The notes below the pieces were generated by a model. That model was not told the DNA's origin and searched no databases. It saw only the letters and a list, made by a program, of their open reading frames with translations. The position numbers and the translations under genes are program-made. Shown one piece after another: positions 44,538 to 52,235 of a DNA stretch of 64,000 nt; position 1 is the stretch's first letter; the number at the start of each line of letters is the position of its first letter. The stretch comes from CAVQAH01 sp963784195 (GTDB lineage Bacteria; Acidobacteriota; Vicinamibacteria; Vicinamibacterales; 2-12-FULL-66-21), in the NCBI GenBank assembly GCA_963784195.1, contig CAWARA010000025.1:186001-250000 (forward strand), written 5' to 3'.

Positions 44538-44956
44538 ACGGCCAAACCCAGGACTTCGCCAGCGCCCCGCGGACACGCGGGCGATATGGAATGGTTCGCG
44601 GCGCTGAATCCCGTCGTTCGTGCCGCGCGTCCTCCCTTCGGATTCGTGCGCGTCGGTTTATGCCCTGATCGCGACGCTCTACACGTCGCTGGACGGGGGC
44701 GCCGCCAATAGAAACGCGAAAGCGCCACCGACGACTCTCAGCTAGTAGCTGACCAGCATATCGCGGTCGGCGTCACCGTTTTGGTCCCGTGTAGTCGCCC
44801 AGCGCCGACCTATTTGAACGGGCCCGCGATAACTCGAATCGCGCAGATGCGGTCGGTCTCTTCCCCTACTTAGCTTCCACAGATTCTCCACAGCAATTCA
44901 CAGATGTTATCCACAGATTCGGCGGGTATACTCCGCGCGTTTCCCTGGAACCTCCG
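44538..44956. other. 419-base gap, possible gene remnant
   Basis: No complete gene. On the minus strand a frame without a start codon ends at 44741 with RRWATTRDQNGDADRDMLVS followed by Y and stop. It is preceded by a stop 33 codons upstream, so it is either a fragment or chance. The rest shows nothing recognisable. Confidence 0.4.
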
Positions 44957-45097
44957 ATGAACCACGAACGCCGTGAGTGCGAACTCTGGCGGGACGGCGA
45001 CTGGCGTTGCGAGTTGTGGCGTCTGGGCAGGCGGCACCAGGTCCGCTTGTATCTCGGATCTCATCTCGTCAGCGACCTGTTGGACGGTCAAACCTGA
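44957..45097 (+). CDS. Small 46-residue protein
   Basis: ATG to TGA encodes MNHERRECELWRDGDWRCEL then WRLGRRHQVRLYLGSHLVSD and a short end LLDGQT. The repeated ELWR-x-G motif and a final strand-helix look like a compact domain (compare short orphan proteins that begin xELWRDG). It is too short for motif-based assignment. No clear ribosome site; CCTCCG precedes the ATG. Kept because the amino-acid pattern is far from random. Confidence 0.45.
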   Translation: MNHERRECELWRDGDWRCELWRLGRRHQVRLYLGSHLVSDLLDGQT

Positions 45098-45398
45098 ATC
45101 TAGAGCGCCAGACCGCAGAGGGTGGACGGCCGTGCAGGCGGAGATTGCACGGACAACCGCTGACGCCTCCCGAACTTCGACCGATGACGGGTCGGCGCGC
45201 ATGTGAGGATACTGGACCAAAGGCCAAAAGATCGCCGGCTGAGGTTAGCGCATGATTTTGGCTCCATGGCCCCGACTCGGCGCGAGCCTCCCATTCGCTC
45301 AACTGCCTGAAGCGTGGGCAGCCAATGGGCTTCCACACAGAACGGATTGAGCCGGACGAAAACGGCCGTCAAGAACTCTTGTCTCTTCGCCATCGAGG
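45098..45398. other. 301-base gap, nothing firm
   Basis: Only overlapping short frames on both strands, none with a known motif or ribosome site. A CTGAGGTTAGCGCAT sequence at about 45238-45253 resembles the GTTAGC text after other small genes nearby (40630, 46188) but does not form an integron attC. Confidence 0.4.
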
Positions 45399-46124
45399 CT
45401 ATGGAATCAGAAACGAAGCGGCGCATTGTCGAAGCTCGCCACCACTAAGGCGGACGTCGATAAGCTGCTTCAAGGCTCGGGCCGTCTTTGATTGGTCCAT
45501 CTCCAGCTTCACTGACCATGCTCCACTCGCCTGCACCGCAAGCCAATAGGGGCCCGGCTCCCGAATGACCTCTGTGACCCACCCGTTGTAGGCACCGAGC
45601 TTGTTCACTAACAAACCTACCATCTCACCGTCGGAACGGTACAGCCTGACATTGAAATTCCGCCCGCCCTCGTGTGTGAATGCGGCACGGAACAGCCCCC
45701 GCTTCAAGTCGAACGGGCCTAAGGGCGAGTCCCCACTATGGCGGTGGGTGATTGGCAGCGGCGTACCTGGCTTCTTCGGATCGGGTTGCTCGTGCATCAG
45801 GACCCATGCCTGCTCTGCGCGAACTTGGAATCTGTAGCGGCCTGCGTCAATCGGAATGAGGCGAACACCCTCGTAGTTCCCGAAGGTGTTGATAAGTAAC
45901 TCGGTCTTCTCGCCGTCGGTCGACATCAGCTGGACGACAAAGTTCCGCTCCCCCTTGTGTGCCGCGCCGACCATGAGGAGCCCTTTCTGTAGCGATACGA
46001 CATCCGATACAGAGTCACCCCGGCCTTCTATCTTGACTCCTGTGGATTGCGTGATACCAGTCGCAACTGGCGTCAGCGCCACGGCCACTGTGATGATCGA
46101 AGTTCTCCATCGACTCATTGACAT
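45399..46124 (-). CDS. Secreted protein with two related beta domains
   Basis: A protein of about 241 residues with a signal peptide (WRTSIITVAVALTPVATGIT). The mature part has two tandem copies of one domain: KGLLMVGAAHKGERNFVVQL ... LLINTFGNYEGVR ... YRFQVRAEQAWVLMHEQ, and RGLFRAAFTHEGGRNFNVRL ... LLVNKLGAYNGWV ... YWLAVQASGAWSVKLEM. Each looks like a small beta-sandwich, perhaps a ligand- or surface-binding module. The family is unknown to me. The ATG at 46124 or 46118 precedes the signal peptide; 46148 is also possible. It lies in the putative element. Confidence 0.7.
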   Translation of the reverse strand: MSMSRWRTSIITVAVALTPVATGITQSTGVKIEGRGDSVSDVVSLQKGLLMVGAAHKGERNFVVQLMSTDGEKTELLINTFGNYEGVRLIPIDAGRYRFQVRAEQAWVLMHEQPDPKKPGTPLPITHRHSGDSPLGPFDLKRGLFRAAFTHEGGRNFNVRLYRSDGEMVGLLVNKLGAYNGWVTEVIREPGPYWLAVQASGAWSVKLEMDQSKTARALKQLIDVRLSGGELRQCAASFLIP

Positions 46125-46187
46125 TTTCTCCTCGTCGATAGATAGCATTGGACCGATTAAGCGGGCAAAATGGCAGTTCGGTACTTG

Positions 46188-46330
46188 CTAACGCCAACCC
46201 TTCTCGATCAGCGCCTTCTCCACTGCTCCGTCAGATCGAGCACGGCATCCTGGCTGCGCACGACCTCGGCGCTGGCCGAATCAAGTTCAGTCCAATTCGT
46301 CGTGACTATCCGGATCATCGGGTGTTGACC
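46188..46330 (-). pseudogene. Decayed third copy of the WRLHK/EQWK small protein
   Basis: The frame TNWTELDSASAEVVRSQDAV then LDLTEQW continues, after a one-base shift, as KALIEKGWR with stop at 46188. The pattern matches the C-terminal half of the intact copies at 46574 and 48061 (SQVCR ... TTSEQWKKAMIEKGW). The N-terminal half is not recognisable. It follows the small gene at 46287 on the same strand and partly overlaps it. Confidence 0.6.
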
Positions 46331-46577
46331 GCTCGCGCCAGGATATGCAATTCGGGCCACAGGAGTGATGATTGGACAGCCGCGACAGATCGAACATCGC
46401 CGACGCGCAGGCATGGTCGAAACTGTCTTCGATGTACGTGGCGACGGCGTTCTGTCCGGCAAGGCACGCCCAGGCGGTAAACGTGCCGTCTCCCATTTGA
46501 GCAATCCATGCCTCCCAGCCGTTTTCGTGGGTGGACAGCCACAAGCGGATCGGGTGTGAGTGGTGGTGGTCGGTCAC
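46287..46577 (-). CDS. Small protein, MGDGTFTAW type
   Basis: A 96-residue protein with a His-rich head (VTDHHHSHPIRLWLSTHENG), a central motif WEAWIAQMGDGTFTAWACLA, NAVATYIEDSFDHACASAMF and a Cys/His tail (NHHSCGPNCISW). The GTG at 46577 overlaps the stop of the upstream small gene as GTGA, which fixes the start and implies coupled translation. A decayed relative lies at 40393-40492. No known family; the strand-helix core resembles small regulators of the HicB-like type only loosely. Confidence 0.6.
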   Translation of the reverse strand: MTDHHHSHPIRLWLSTHENGWEAWIAQMGDGTFTAWACLAGQNAVATYIEDSFDHACASAMFDLSRLSNHHSCGPNCISWRERSTPDDPDSHDELD

Positions 46578-46825
46578 GTCCACCCCTTCTCGATCATGGC
46601 CTTTTTCCACTGCTCGCTGGTGGTCAGAACCTGTTCGCTGTTGCGGCACACCTGCGAGGCGTATAACGAGCCGTTGATTTCGAGGATCAACTCCCAGCCG
46701 AACACGTGAGACTGAAGGCGGCAGACGGCTTCCTTCGCAGGCGCACAGCCTGACTTGTGCAGACGCCAGGACTCACCAAGGCGCGCGGGTTCGCCGGGCC
46801 AGTGTTCACGCTGAAGCGTATTCAC
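46574..46825 (-). CDS. Small protein, WRLHK/EQWK family
   Basis: An 83-residue protein aligned end to end with the paralog at 48061: NTLQREHWPGE ... LGESWRLHKSG ... CRLQSHVFGWELILEINGS ... SQVCR ... TTSEQWKKAMIEKGWT. The GTG at 46825 is chosen because it aligns with the ATG of the paralog (MDTVQGER); the longer frame to 47014 has no counterpart there. Its stop overlaps the GTG of the next small gene. The pattern (strand, Cys, strand, helix with a final GW) suggests a compact alpha/beta fold. Function unknown. Confidence 0.65.
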   Translation of the reverse strand: MNTLQREHWPGEPARLGESWRLHKSGCAPAKEAVCRLQSHVFGWELILEINGSLYASQVCRNSEQVLTTSEQWKKAMIEKGWT

Positions 46826-46872
46826 CGGCGGGATCGTAACACGCCAAACCTGGACGAACTGCGGGCGATGGG

Positions 46873-47064
46873 CTACATGCCCGGCGTGATCTGCTTGTGG
46901 TCGCTGAAGTGGAAAAAGCCGTGGATTCGGCAGAAGTAGACGCGCACGTGATCGGGACGGCGCTGCTCGTCCACTTCGTATCGCTCGCTGTGAAACGCCA
47001 TCGGCTGACCGCACCGAATGCAGTTCTGTGAAATCGGCCTCTCGTCTCGGAGCGCGGCTTCCAT
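46873..47064 (-). CDS. Small zinc-ribbon protein
   Basis: A 63-residue protein, ISQNCIRCGQPMAFHSERYE then VRVYFCRIHGFFHFSDHK. C-x2-C and C-x2-H pairs about 25 residues apart form a likely zinc ribbon. It lies 47 bases upstream of the WRLHK/EQWK gene on the same strand and may share its transcript. No function is known. Confidence 0.55.
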   Translation of the reverse strand: MEAALRDERPISQNCIRCGQPMAFHSERYEVDEQRRPDHVRVYFCRIHGFFHFSDHKQITPGM

Positions 47065-47163
47065 GCTCGCTGGGTTGTTAACGGAGCCGCGATCATAAAC
47101 CCATTTAAGCAGACGATCTATCCGGAGGGTCCCCTAGGCCTAAAGGCCAATCAGGGGGGAGAT

Positions 47164-47536
47164 TTGACGAGAGGATCGCGGCTCCGCCAGCGCAGGAAGA
47201 TCGTCTGCCCGTACGTGTTTCACCACACGGGTAACCCGATCCGCTATTTCCGGAAGGCCTGGAAGGCCGCCTGCAAGGCGGCCGGCTGCCGGGGAAGATC
47301 CCGCATGACTTCCGGCGAACGGCGGTGCGGAACCTCGTGCGCGCGGGTGTGCCGGAGAAAACGGCGATGGCGCTGACGGGCACAAGACGCGATCGGTGTT
47401 CGATCGCTACGACATCGTCAACGAAGCGGATCTCCGGAGTGCGATCGGGAAGCTAGCGATCGCCCACCGTGACAGTATCGTGACAGTGAAGCCAGATCAG
47501 GAACTCACCCGCCGCAGCGTCCGCGTAACTTCCTGA
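47164..47536 (+). pseudogene. Tyrosine recombinase (phage integrase), truncated and frameshifted
   Basis: The C-terminal catalytic part of an integrase spread over three frames: PYVFHHTGNPIRYFRKAWKA, then KIPHDFRRTAVRNLVRAGVP and EKTAMALTG, then HKTRSVFDRYDIVNEADLRS and AIGKLA, stopping at 47534. The H-x-x-R (HDFRR), GHK and Tyr nucleophile (DRYDIV) are all present, but two single-base losses near 47300 and 47375 and the missing N-terminal two thirds make it nonfunctional as read. The stop lies 10 bases from tRNA-Leu, the usual place for an integrase beside its attachment site. Confidence 0.82.
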
Positions 47537-47546
47537 AAAAATTGGG

Positions 47547-47630
47547 TGCCGGGGGCGGGGATCGAACCCACACGTCCTTACGGGAACGGGATTTTAAGTC
47601 CCGAGCGTCTGCCAGTTCCGCCACCCCGGC
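47547..47630 (-). tRNA. tRNA-Leu (anticodon UAA)
   Basis: Reading the minus strand, the acceptor GCCGGGG (47630-47624) pairs with CCCCGGC. The anticodon stem CGGGA/TCCCG encloses the loop CTTAAAA, giving anticodon UAA. A long variable arm (TTCCCGTAAGGACG) marks a class II tRNA, and the T-arm is GTGGGTTCGATCCCCGC. The discriminator is A, and only CC of the CCA follows. It decodes UUA leucine codons, which are rare in this high-GC DNA. Confidence 0.95.
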
Positions 47631-47772
47631 GTCCCTAGGATTCTACGATGAGCCGCGACGGGTGTGCGGGCCTGAGGCCGGGGGCACGCGCTCACGTGGC
47701 TTCGCCGACGGTCACTCCGACGCCCGTGACGCACGACAAGAACTTATCGCGTCTGACGCGATCGGTGATTGG

Positions 47773-47979
47773 TCAGTGAATCGACGACTTGCGCGGGCGC
47801 TTCGGCGAGTTCCGGGCCTGCTCCATCTCTCCGTAGTAGGCCTGAACTCTCGCATCGGCGGCGGTATAGAAGACCCGCTGGCAATTGTAGCAACGGTAGG
47901 CGATCAGCGCCGAGCCTGTCGCGGCGAGACGGCACAGATCCGAGTCCAGACAGAACGGGCAGGCGTGTGGCGCGTCCAT
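47773..47979 (-). CDS. Small zinc-ribbon protein
   Basis: A 68-residue protein, HACPFCLDSDLCRLAATGSA then IAYRCYNCQRVFYTAADARV. Two C-x2-C pairs about 22 residues apart form a zinc ribbon; the tail is helical and basic. The ATG at 47979 begins MDAPHACPFC. It lies just outside the tRNA end of the putative element. Function unknown. Confidence 0.6.
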   Translation of the reverse strand: MDAPHACPFCLDSDLCRLAATGSALIAYRCYNCQRVFYTAADARVQAYYGEMEQARNSPKRPRKSSIH

Positions 47980-48060
47980 GGCTGAGCCATACGATAGGGC
48001 AATTCCCGCGAAACGGGACTCAGGAAGATCCCTAGCGTAACGGGGACCGTTGTCCGGCGC

Positions 48061-48306
48061 TCAGCCATCCGCGTTCCAGCCGCGCTCGACCATGGCGGTT
48101 TTCCATTGCTCCTGCGTCGACAGGGCCTCGTTTATCGAGCGGCACACCTTCGAAAAGAGCATCGGCCCCCCGCGCAAGACCAGCTTCCACCCCAACTCGT
48201 GCGATCCAATGCTGCAAACAGCCACGTTGGTCCCTTTATGCAGCCGCCAGGCCTCGCCGAGGCTCAGGCGGCTATCCCTGCTGCGCTCGCCTTGAACCGT
48301 ATCCAT
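48061..48306 (-). CDS. Small protein, WRLHK/EQWK family (second copy)
   Basis: An 81-residue paralog of the 46574 gene: MDTVQGERS ... LGEAWRLHKGT ... CSIGSHELGWKLVLRGGP ... SKVCR ... STQEQWKTAMVERGW. Identity is about 45 percent by eye, with the Cys residues and the terminal GW kept. It starts at an ATG, which guides the start of the other copy. It lies some 500 bases beyond tRNA-Leu, outside the putative element. Function unknown. Confidence 0.65.
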   Translation of the reverse strand: MDTVQGERSRDSRLSLGEAWRLHKGTNVAVCSIGSHELGWKLVLRGGPMLFSKVCRSINEALSTQEQWKTAMVERGWNADG

Positions 48307-48722
48307 ATGTCGTCCTGGAACATTGCAGCCCTCAATCTGAGGGCTTTACTGGGGATCAACGGCGTCGGGGGCAAAACCGAACAAGGCTCCTGGATGATCG
48401 CGCGTCGTTGTCAACGACGGCACAAGGTCCGGCTAAGCCGGACACTACGTTCTCCTGCGCCAACATCGAACGGCGTGACACGGTCGCAGGGTTGGCTGAT
48501 TCCAAGCCGAATACAGTTTTGTAAAACGGAGCCGAGACGCTGATGTGTTTGCAGGAATCTGGAAGCTGGTCCAGTCAACTAGCGTAGAACCGTGTGTGAG
48601 TAGTCGCTATATCCGCGCTTGTATATACGCACAACAGTCAACGATCCTTCGGCCTCGCACTTTGGTAAAGAAGTCGTAAAACCTGGACATGTTGAGCTGG
48701 ACTGACACTTCACCAGAGGCGT
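48307..48722. other. 416-base gap with one REP hairpin
   Basis: AAGGTCCGGCTAAGCCGGACACTACG at about 48424-48449 (given here as one REP unit, arms GTCCGGCT and AGCCGGAC) matches the array at 30510-30638. The rest has no convincing gene. Confidence 0.55.
48424..48449. repeat. Single GTCCGGCTAAGCCGGAC REP hairpin
   Basis: A lone copy of the palindrome that forms the four-unit array at 30510-30638, including the ACTAC trailer. It shows that the element is dispersed in the genome. Confidence 0.8.
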
Positions 48723-48827
48723 ATGCTCACCGGTATGGCGGCGCAAACCAAGTCCGGATCGGTTGAATGGATGTTGCTGATCGCTCTCGCCTGTCTGATC
48801 GCGCTCATCGTCTACACCGCGCAGTAA
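48723..48827 (+). CDS. 34-residue single-span membrane protein
   Basis: ATG at 48723 (or in frame at 48735) encodes MLTGMAAQTKSGSVE and then a helix WMLLIALACLIALIVYTAQ ending at the stop. A weak AGAGG lies upstream. The clean hydrophobic helix after a polar head is typical of small membrane proteins. It is below most ORF length limits. Function unknown. Confidence 0.45.
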   Translation: MLTGMAAQTKSGSVEWMLLIALACLIALIVYTAQ

Positions 48828-48855
48828 ACGATCTCCAGTCTGAATTTTTCTCGCC

Positions 48856-49350
48856 TCATCGAGTCGCACGAAACACGGTCGTCTGCGGAAGAATGATCAT
48901 GCGCCGTCGATCGTCGTCTGCCTCGATCACCTCGCCGCAGTTGCTGGTCGGCCGATAGACGTAGCCCTGACGTTCGTCAGCACTGACGATTTCGAGCGTC
49001 GTGGCGATCCGTTCTGCCTTCGCCTTCAGAATCTCGCCGCAGGTTCCGACGAGCGCCGTGCGGTAGTCGGCTTCCTTGACGAGCGGTTGATCGAGAATGA
49101 TGCGCACGACGCTGCTCCGCGGCGATCGGACGTTCTTGACGCGCGCGGCTTCGCCGACGGTCGAACGGACGGCGCGAAGCAGCGACGCCGGAACCTGCGA
49201 CGTTTCTTTGGGGGCGCGCTTCGTGGTGGTCTTCTTCTGCTGTATTGCGGCGGACGTTGCGGACGGCAGGCACAGTCCGAGCACGATCGCGAGGGCGGCG
49301 CGCATGACGCGACGCTTCGCTCGCGCTCTCGATTGTTTTTGATCTGACAC
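48856..49350 (-). CDS. Secreted hypothetical protein
   Basis: A 164-residue protein with a signal peptide (VMRAALAIVLGLCLPSATSA), a Lys/Thr-rich spacer (QQKKTTTKRAPKETS) and a mature domain with two Cys residues (LVGTCGEILKAKAERIATTL, RPTSNCGEVIEADDDRRRMI). The Cys pair may form a disulphide in the periplasm. The domain is not recognised. It is followed on the same strand, some 90 bases upstream, by an ADOP permease gene. Confidence 0.65.
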   Translation of the reverse strand: MSDQKQSRARAKRRVMRAALAIVLGLCLPSATSAAIQQKKTTTKRAPKETSQVPASLLRAVRSTVGEAARVKNVRSPRSSVVRIILDQPLVKEADYRTALVGTCGEILKAKAERIATTLEIVSADERQGYVYRPTSNCGEVIEADDDRRRMIILPQTTVFRATR

Positions 49351-49440
49351 ACTCGCCTCCGGCGATCAGCCAGCCATCGAGTGTACTCGACTTGAATCTG
49401 ATGAGCTTGGAACGGAAGCTGCTCGAGGTAAGCAGCCGCG

Positions 49441-51845
49441 TCAGTCGCCCCGCAGGGCAACCATCGGATCGACGCGCGTGGCGCGCAGCGCGGGCAGCGC
49501 GCTCGCGGCCAGTGCCACGGCCGTGAGGATGACGGCAACGGTGACGTAGGTCGTCCAGTCTTCGCCAGACACGCCGTACAGGAGCTTCTCGATGACCTGT
49601 CGCAGGAACCACGCGGCGACAAGGCCGGCCGCGACGCCGAGACCAGCCATCGACGCAGCGCCACCCAGCACGAGCTTGAGAATGTCCCCTCTGCCGGCAC
49701 CGTGCGCGATTCGGATCGCAAACTCCTGCGTTCGCGATCCGACGGTGTAGGCCATGACGCCGTAAACGCCAATCGCAGCGAGCAGGAGCGCAGCCCCGCT
49801 GAACAGCACGATCAAGGTGGTCGAGAACCGCTGCGGCCGGATCGACGAGCTGACGATATCGTCGAGCGTCCGCACCCGTGCGAGCGGGATTTCGGCATCG
49901 AGGCTGCGAACGACCGATCGCAGATCGGGAACCACCGACGTCGCATCTGCGACGCCGGTCCGAACGACGATCGAAAAGCCGGCAAAATACGGATGCTGCG
50001 GGTATGGCTCGTAGACCTGCGCGCTGTCCCGCTCCCCGAGCCCGTATTGCTTGACGTCGCCGACGATGCCAATGATTTCGCGCCACTCGGAATCACCCTG
50101 AGAAACCTTGATCCGGCGCCCGATTGGATCCTCGGACGCAAAGCTGCGATCCGCAAGCGTCTGATTGATCACCACCACTCGCGTCGACCCGCGCCGATCT
50201 TCTTCCGCGATCAGACGGCCGCGCCGGAGCGGGATCCTCATTGCTTCGAAATACCCGGGCTGACAGCATAGAAATTCGTGGTGGGATTGTTGCCGTCGGG
50301 GCTTGGACGCCCTTCGACCTCGTAGCCGGAGACGAAATCGTTGACCATCGGAATGCTCTGGGAGAATCCGACGGCTGAGACCTGCGGCAGCGCGCGCAGC
50401 CGCGTCAGAAGCTCGCCGAAAAAGCGCTCACGCGGCTCGCCGGCTTGATAGCGATCCGTGGGCAGATTCACGCCGACGACGACTGCACGGTCGGGCGCAA
50501 AGCCGGGCGACACGTCCGCGAGGTTGGCGAAGCTCCGGATCAACAGGCCGGCCCCGACAAGCAGGATCATGGCGAGGGCGATTTCCGCGACGACGAGGCC
50601 CCGGCGGATGCGCCGTGCCGGCGCGCTCGTGCCGTATCGTCCGCCGGTCGCCAGCAGCTCGCGCAGCTCCGGACGCGAGGCCTGGAGCGCCGGAAACAGT
50701 CCGAAGATCACCGGCGTGATCAGGGCCAGGCCGAGGGCAAAGGCCAGGACGTGCGTGTCGAGTTGGATGTCCGCCTGACGCGGCAGCGCGTTCGGAATGA
50801 GCGCCAGCAGCGCACGCAGCAGCCACGCGGCCACGAGCACGCCGGCCATCGCGCTCACCAGAGCCGTCGCCAGCTGCTCGACCAGCAGCTGCTGAATCAG
50901 CCGGCCGCGGCTCGCACCGATCGCGGCACGAATCGCCAGCTCCTTCTGCCGCGAGGCGCCGCGCGCCAGCAGCAGGTTGGCGACGTTGACGCACGCGATC
51001 AATAGAACGAACGACACGGCTCCAAGCAGTACCCACAGCGCGAGACGCACGTTGCGCACGGAATACTCGTGCATCGAGAACGCCAGGATCTCCCAGCCGG
51101 TGTTGTTGCCGTCCGGCCTCGATTGCACTAGCCGCGCGAAGGCGGCTGTCAGGTCCGCTCGCGCCTGCTCCAGGGTCACACCCGGCTTCATGCGCGCGAT
51201 AGCAGACAGGTAATGGCTCCCGTCACTGCGGCGTTCGGCGGCCGTCATCGCGAAGGGCCGCCACATCTCGGTCTCGGCAGACGGAAATACGAAGTCAGCC
51301 GGCATGACACCAACGATGGTCACCGGCTCGCGATCCATGCGGACGATCTGCCCCACCACGTCCGCCCCGCCGAACCTGCGCTGCCACGCGCCGTGCGAGA
51401 TCAACACCACCGCCGGCGCACCCACGGCGTCGTCCGCCTCGTTGAACGCGCGGCCGGCAACCGGGGTCACGCCAAGAAGCGCGAAGAGGTTTGCTGACAC
51501 GCGGTCGACCCGCACGCGGTCGGGTTCCGTCGAGCCGGTGTCGAGGTTGCGGAGCTGGACCTGCCAGGCGCCGATGCCTTGAAACACCGTCGCGTGCTCA
51601 CGCCATGCGAGATAGTGACCGGGCGACACCGAGAATTCGGGGAACTGCGGAAGCCGCCGCTCGCGAAGGGTCAACAGCTCGTGGGGGTTTGCGTATGGAA
51701 GGGGCCGGAGCAGGACGGCGTTGACCACACTGAAGGTGGCCGTGCTGAAGCCGATGCCGAGGGCAAGCGTGAGCAAGGCCGTCGCGAGGTACCCCGGGTG
51801 CTTGGCCATCGCACGAGCCGCTTGCCGCAAGTCCTGCACGAACAT
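49441..51845 (-). CDS. ADOP-type ABC permease, frameshifted
   Basis: About 800 residues once restored. Part one (MFVQDLRQAARAMAKHPGYL, TLALGIGFSTATFSVVNAVL, LLIACVNVANLLLARGASRQ) runs to FYAVSPG. A missing G near 50253 then shifts the frame, and part two continues YFEAMRIPLRRGRLIAEEDR, with the second permease half (LFSGAALLLAAIGVYGVMAY, RATRVDPMVALRGD). As read, the two parts overlap by 4 bases, which mimics a coupled gene pair but joins in the middle of a conserved segment. No ATPase gene is adjacent. Confidence 0.87.
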
Positions 51846-52235
51846 TCGTCCTCCGCTCGCTCGGAATTCAGCTTGGTACGCTTGTCAAAACAGCTCAACG
51901 CAGAGAGCGCAGAGGGCAGAGATCGCAGAGACACCGCGAAACCGGCCGCGCCGCAGGCGCGGGAAGAGTCGCGAGTGATCGCAAATCAGAGCGCCACTTG
52001 ATCGCGAGGCGTTCTGATTTGCGATCACTCGCGACTCCTCCAGGCTGGCTACGCCAGCCTGCCGGTTTCGCCCCGTCTGCTGAACGTGCGAGAACGGCTG
52101 CGGCCACTCTGCGGTCTCTGCCCTCTGCGATCCCTGCGTGAGCTCTTCGTGACAAGTATCAGCCGGTCAACCGAGCCCAACTGCTCGAAGCGTGGCAAGT
52201 ACCAAGCAGACAAATGTATGCCCCGAAGACCCCGA
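51846..52235. other. 390-base gap dominated by a long inverted repeat
   Basis: The stretch between two ADOP genes consists mostly of the hairpin element at 51897-52140 described separately. No gene is seen. Promoter and ribosome site for the downstream (49441) permease should lie near 51850-51890. Confidence 0.6.
51897..52140. repeat. Long compound inverted repeat
   Basis: An inner hairpin pairs 51966-51995 with 52008-52037 (30 bases, one mismatch; core GCGAGTGATCGCAAATCAGA) around a 12-base loop. Outer arms also pair: AACGCAGAGAGCGCAGAGG... at 51897 with CCTCTGCGATCCCTGCGT at about 52123-52140. GCAGAG-rich text of this kind is typical of dispersed repeats in this and related phyla. Confidence 0.85.

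Noticed and set aside
44741..44850. Minus-strand frame ending RRWATTRDQNGDADRDMLVS
   Set aside because: No start codon within its 33 open codons and no ribosome site; kept only as a remark on the gap.
47542..47985. A 147-codon plus-strand frame across tRNA-Leu
   Set aside because: It is antisense to the tRNA and to the zinc-ribbon gene and shows no domain.
49441..51845. Two separate coupled genes for this permease
   Set aside because: The 4-base overlap falls in the middle of a conserved segment (SPG-YFEAMRIPLRRGR) that is continuous in the sister genes, so a single frameshifted gene is more likely.
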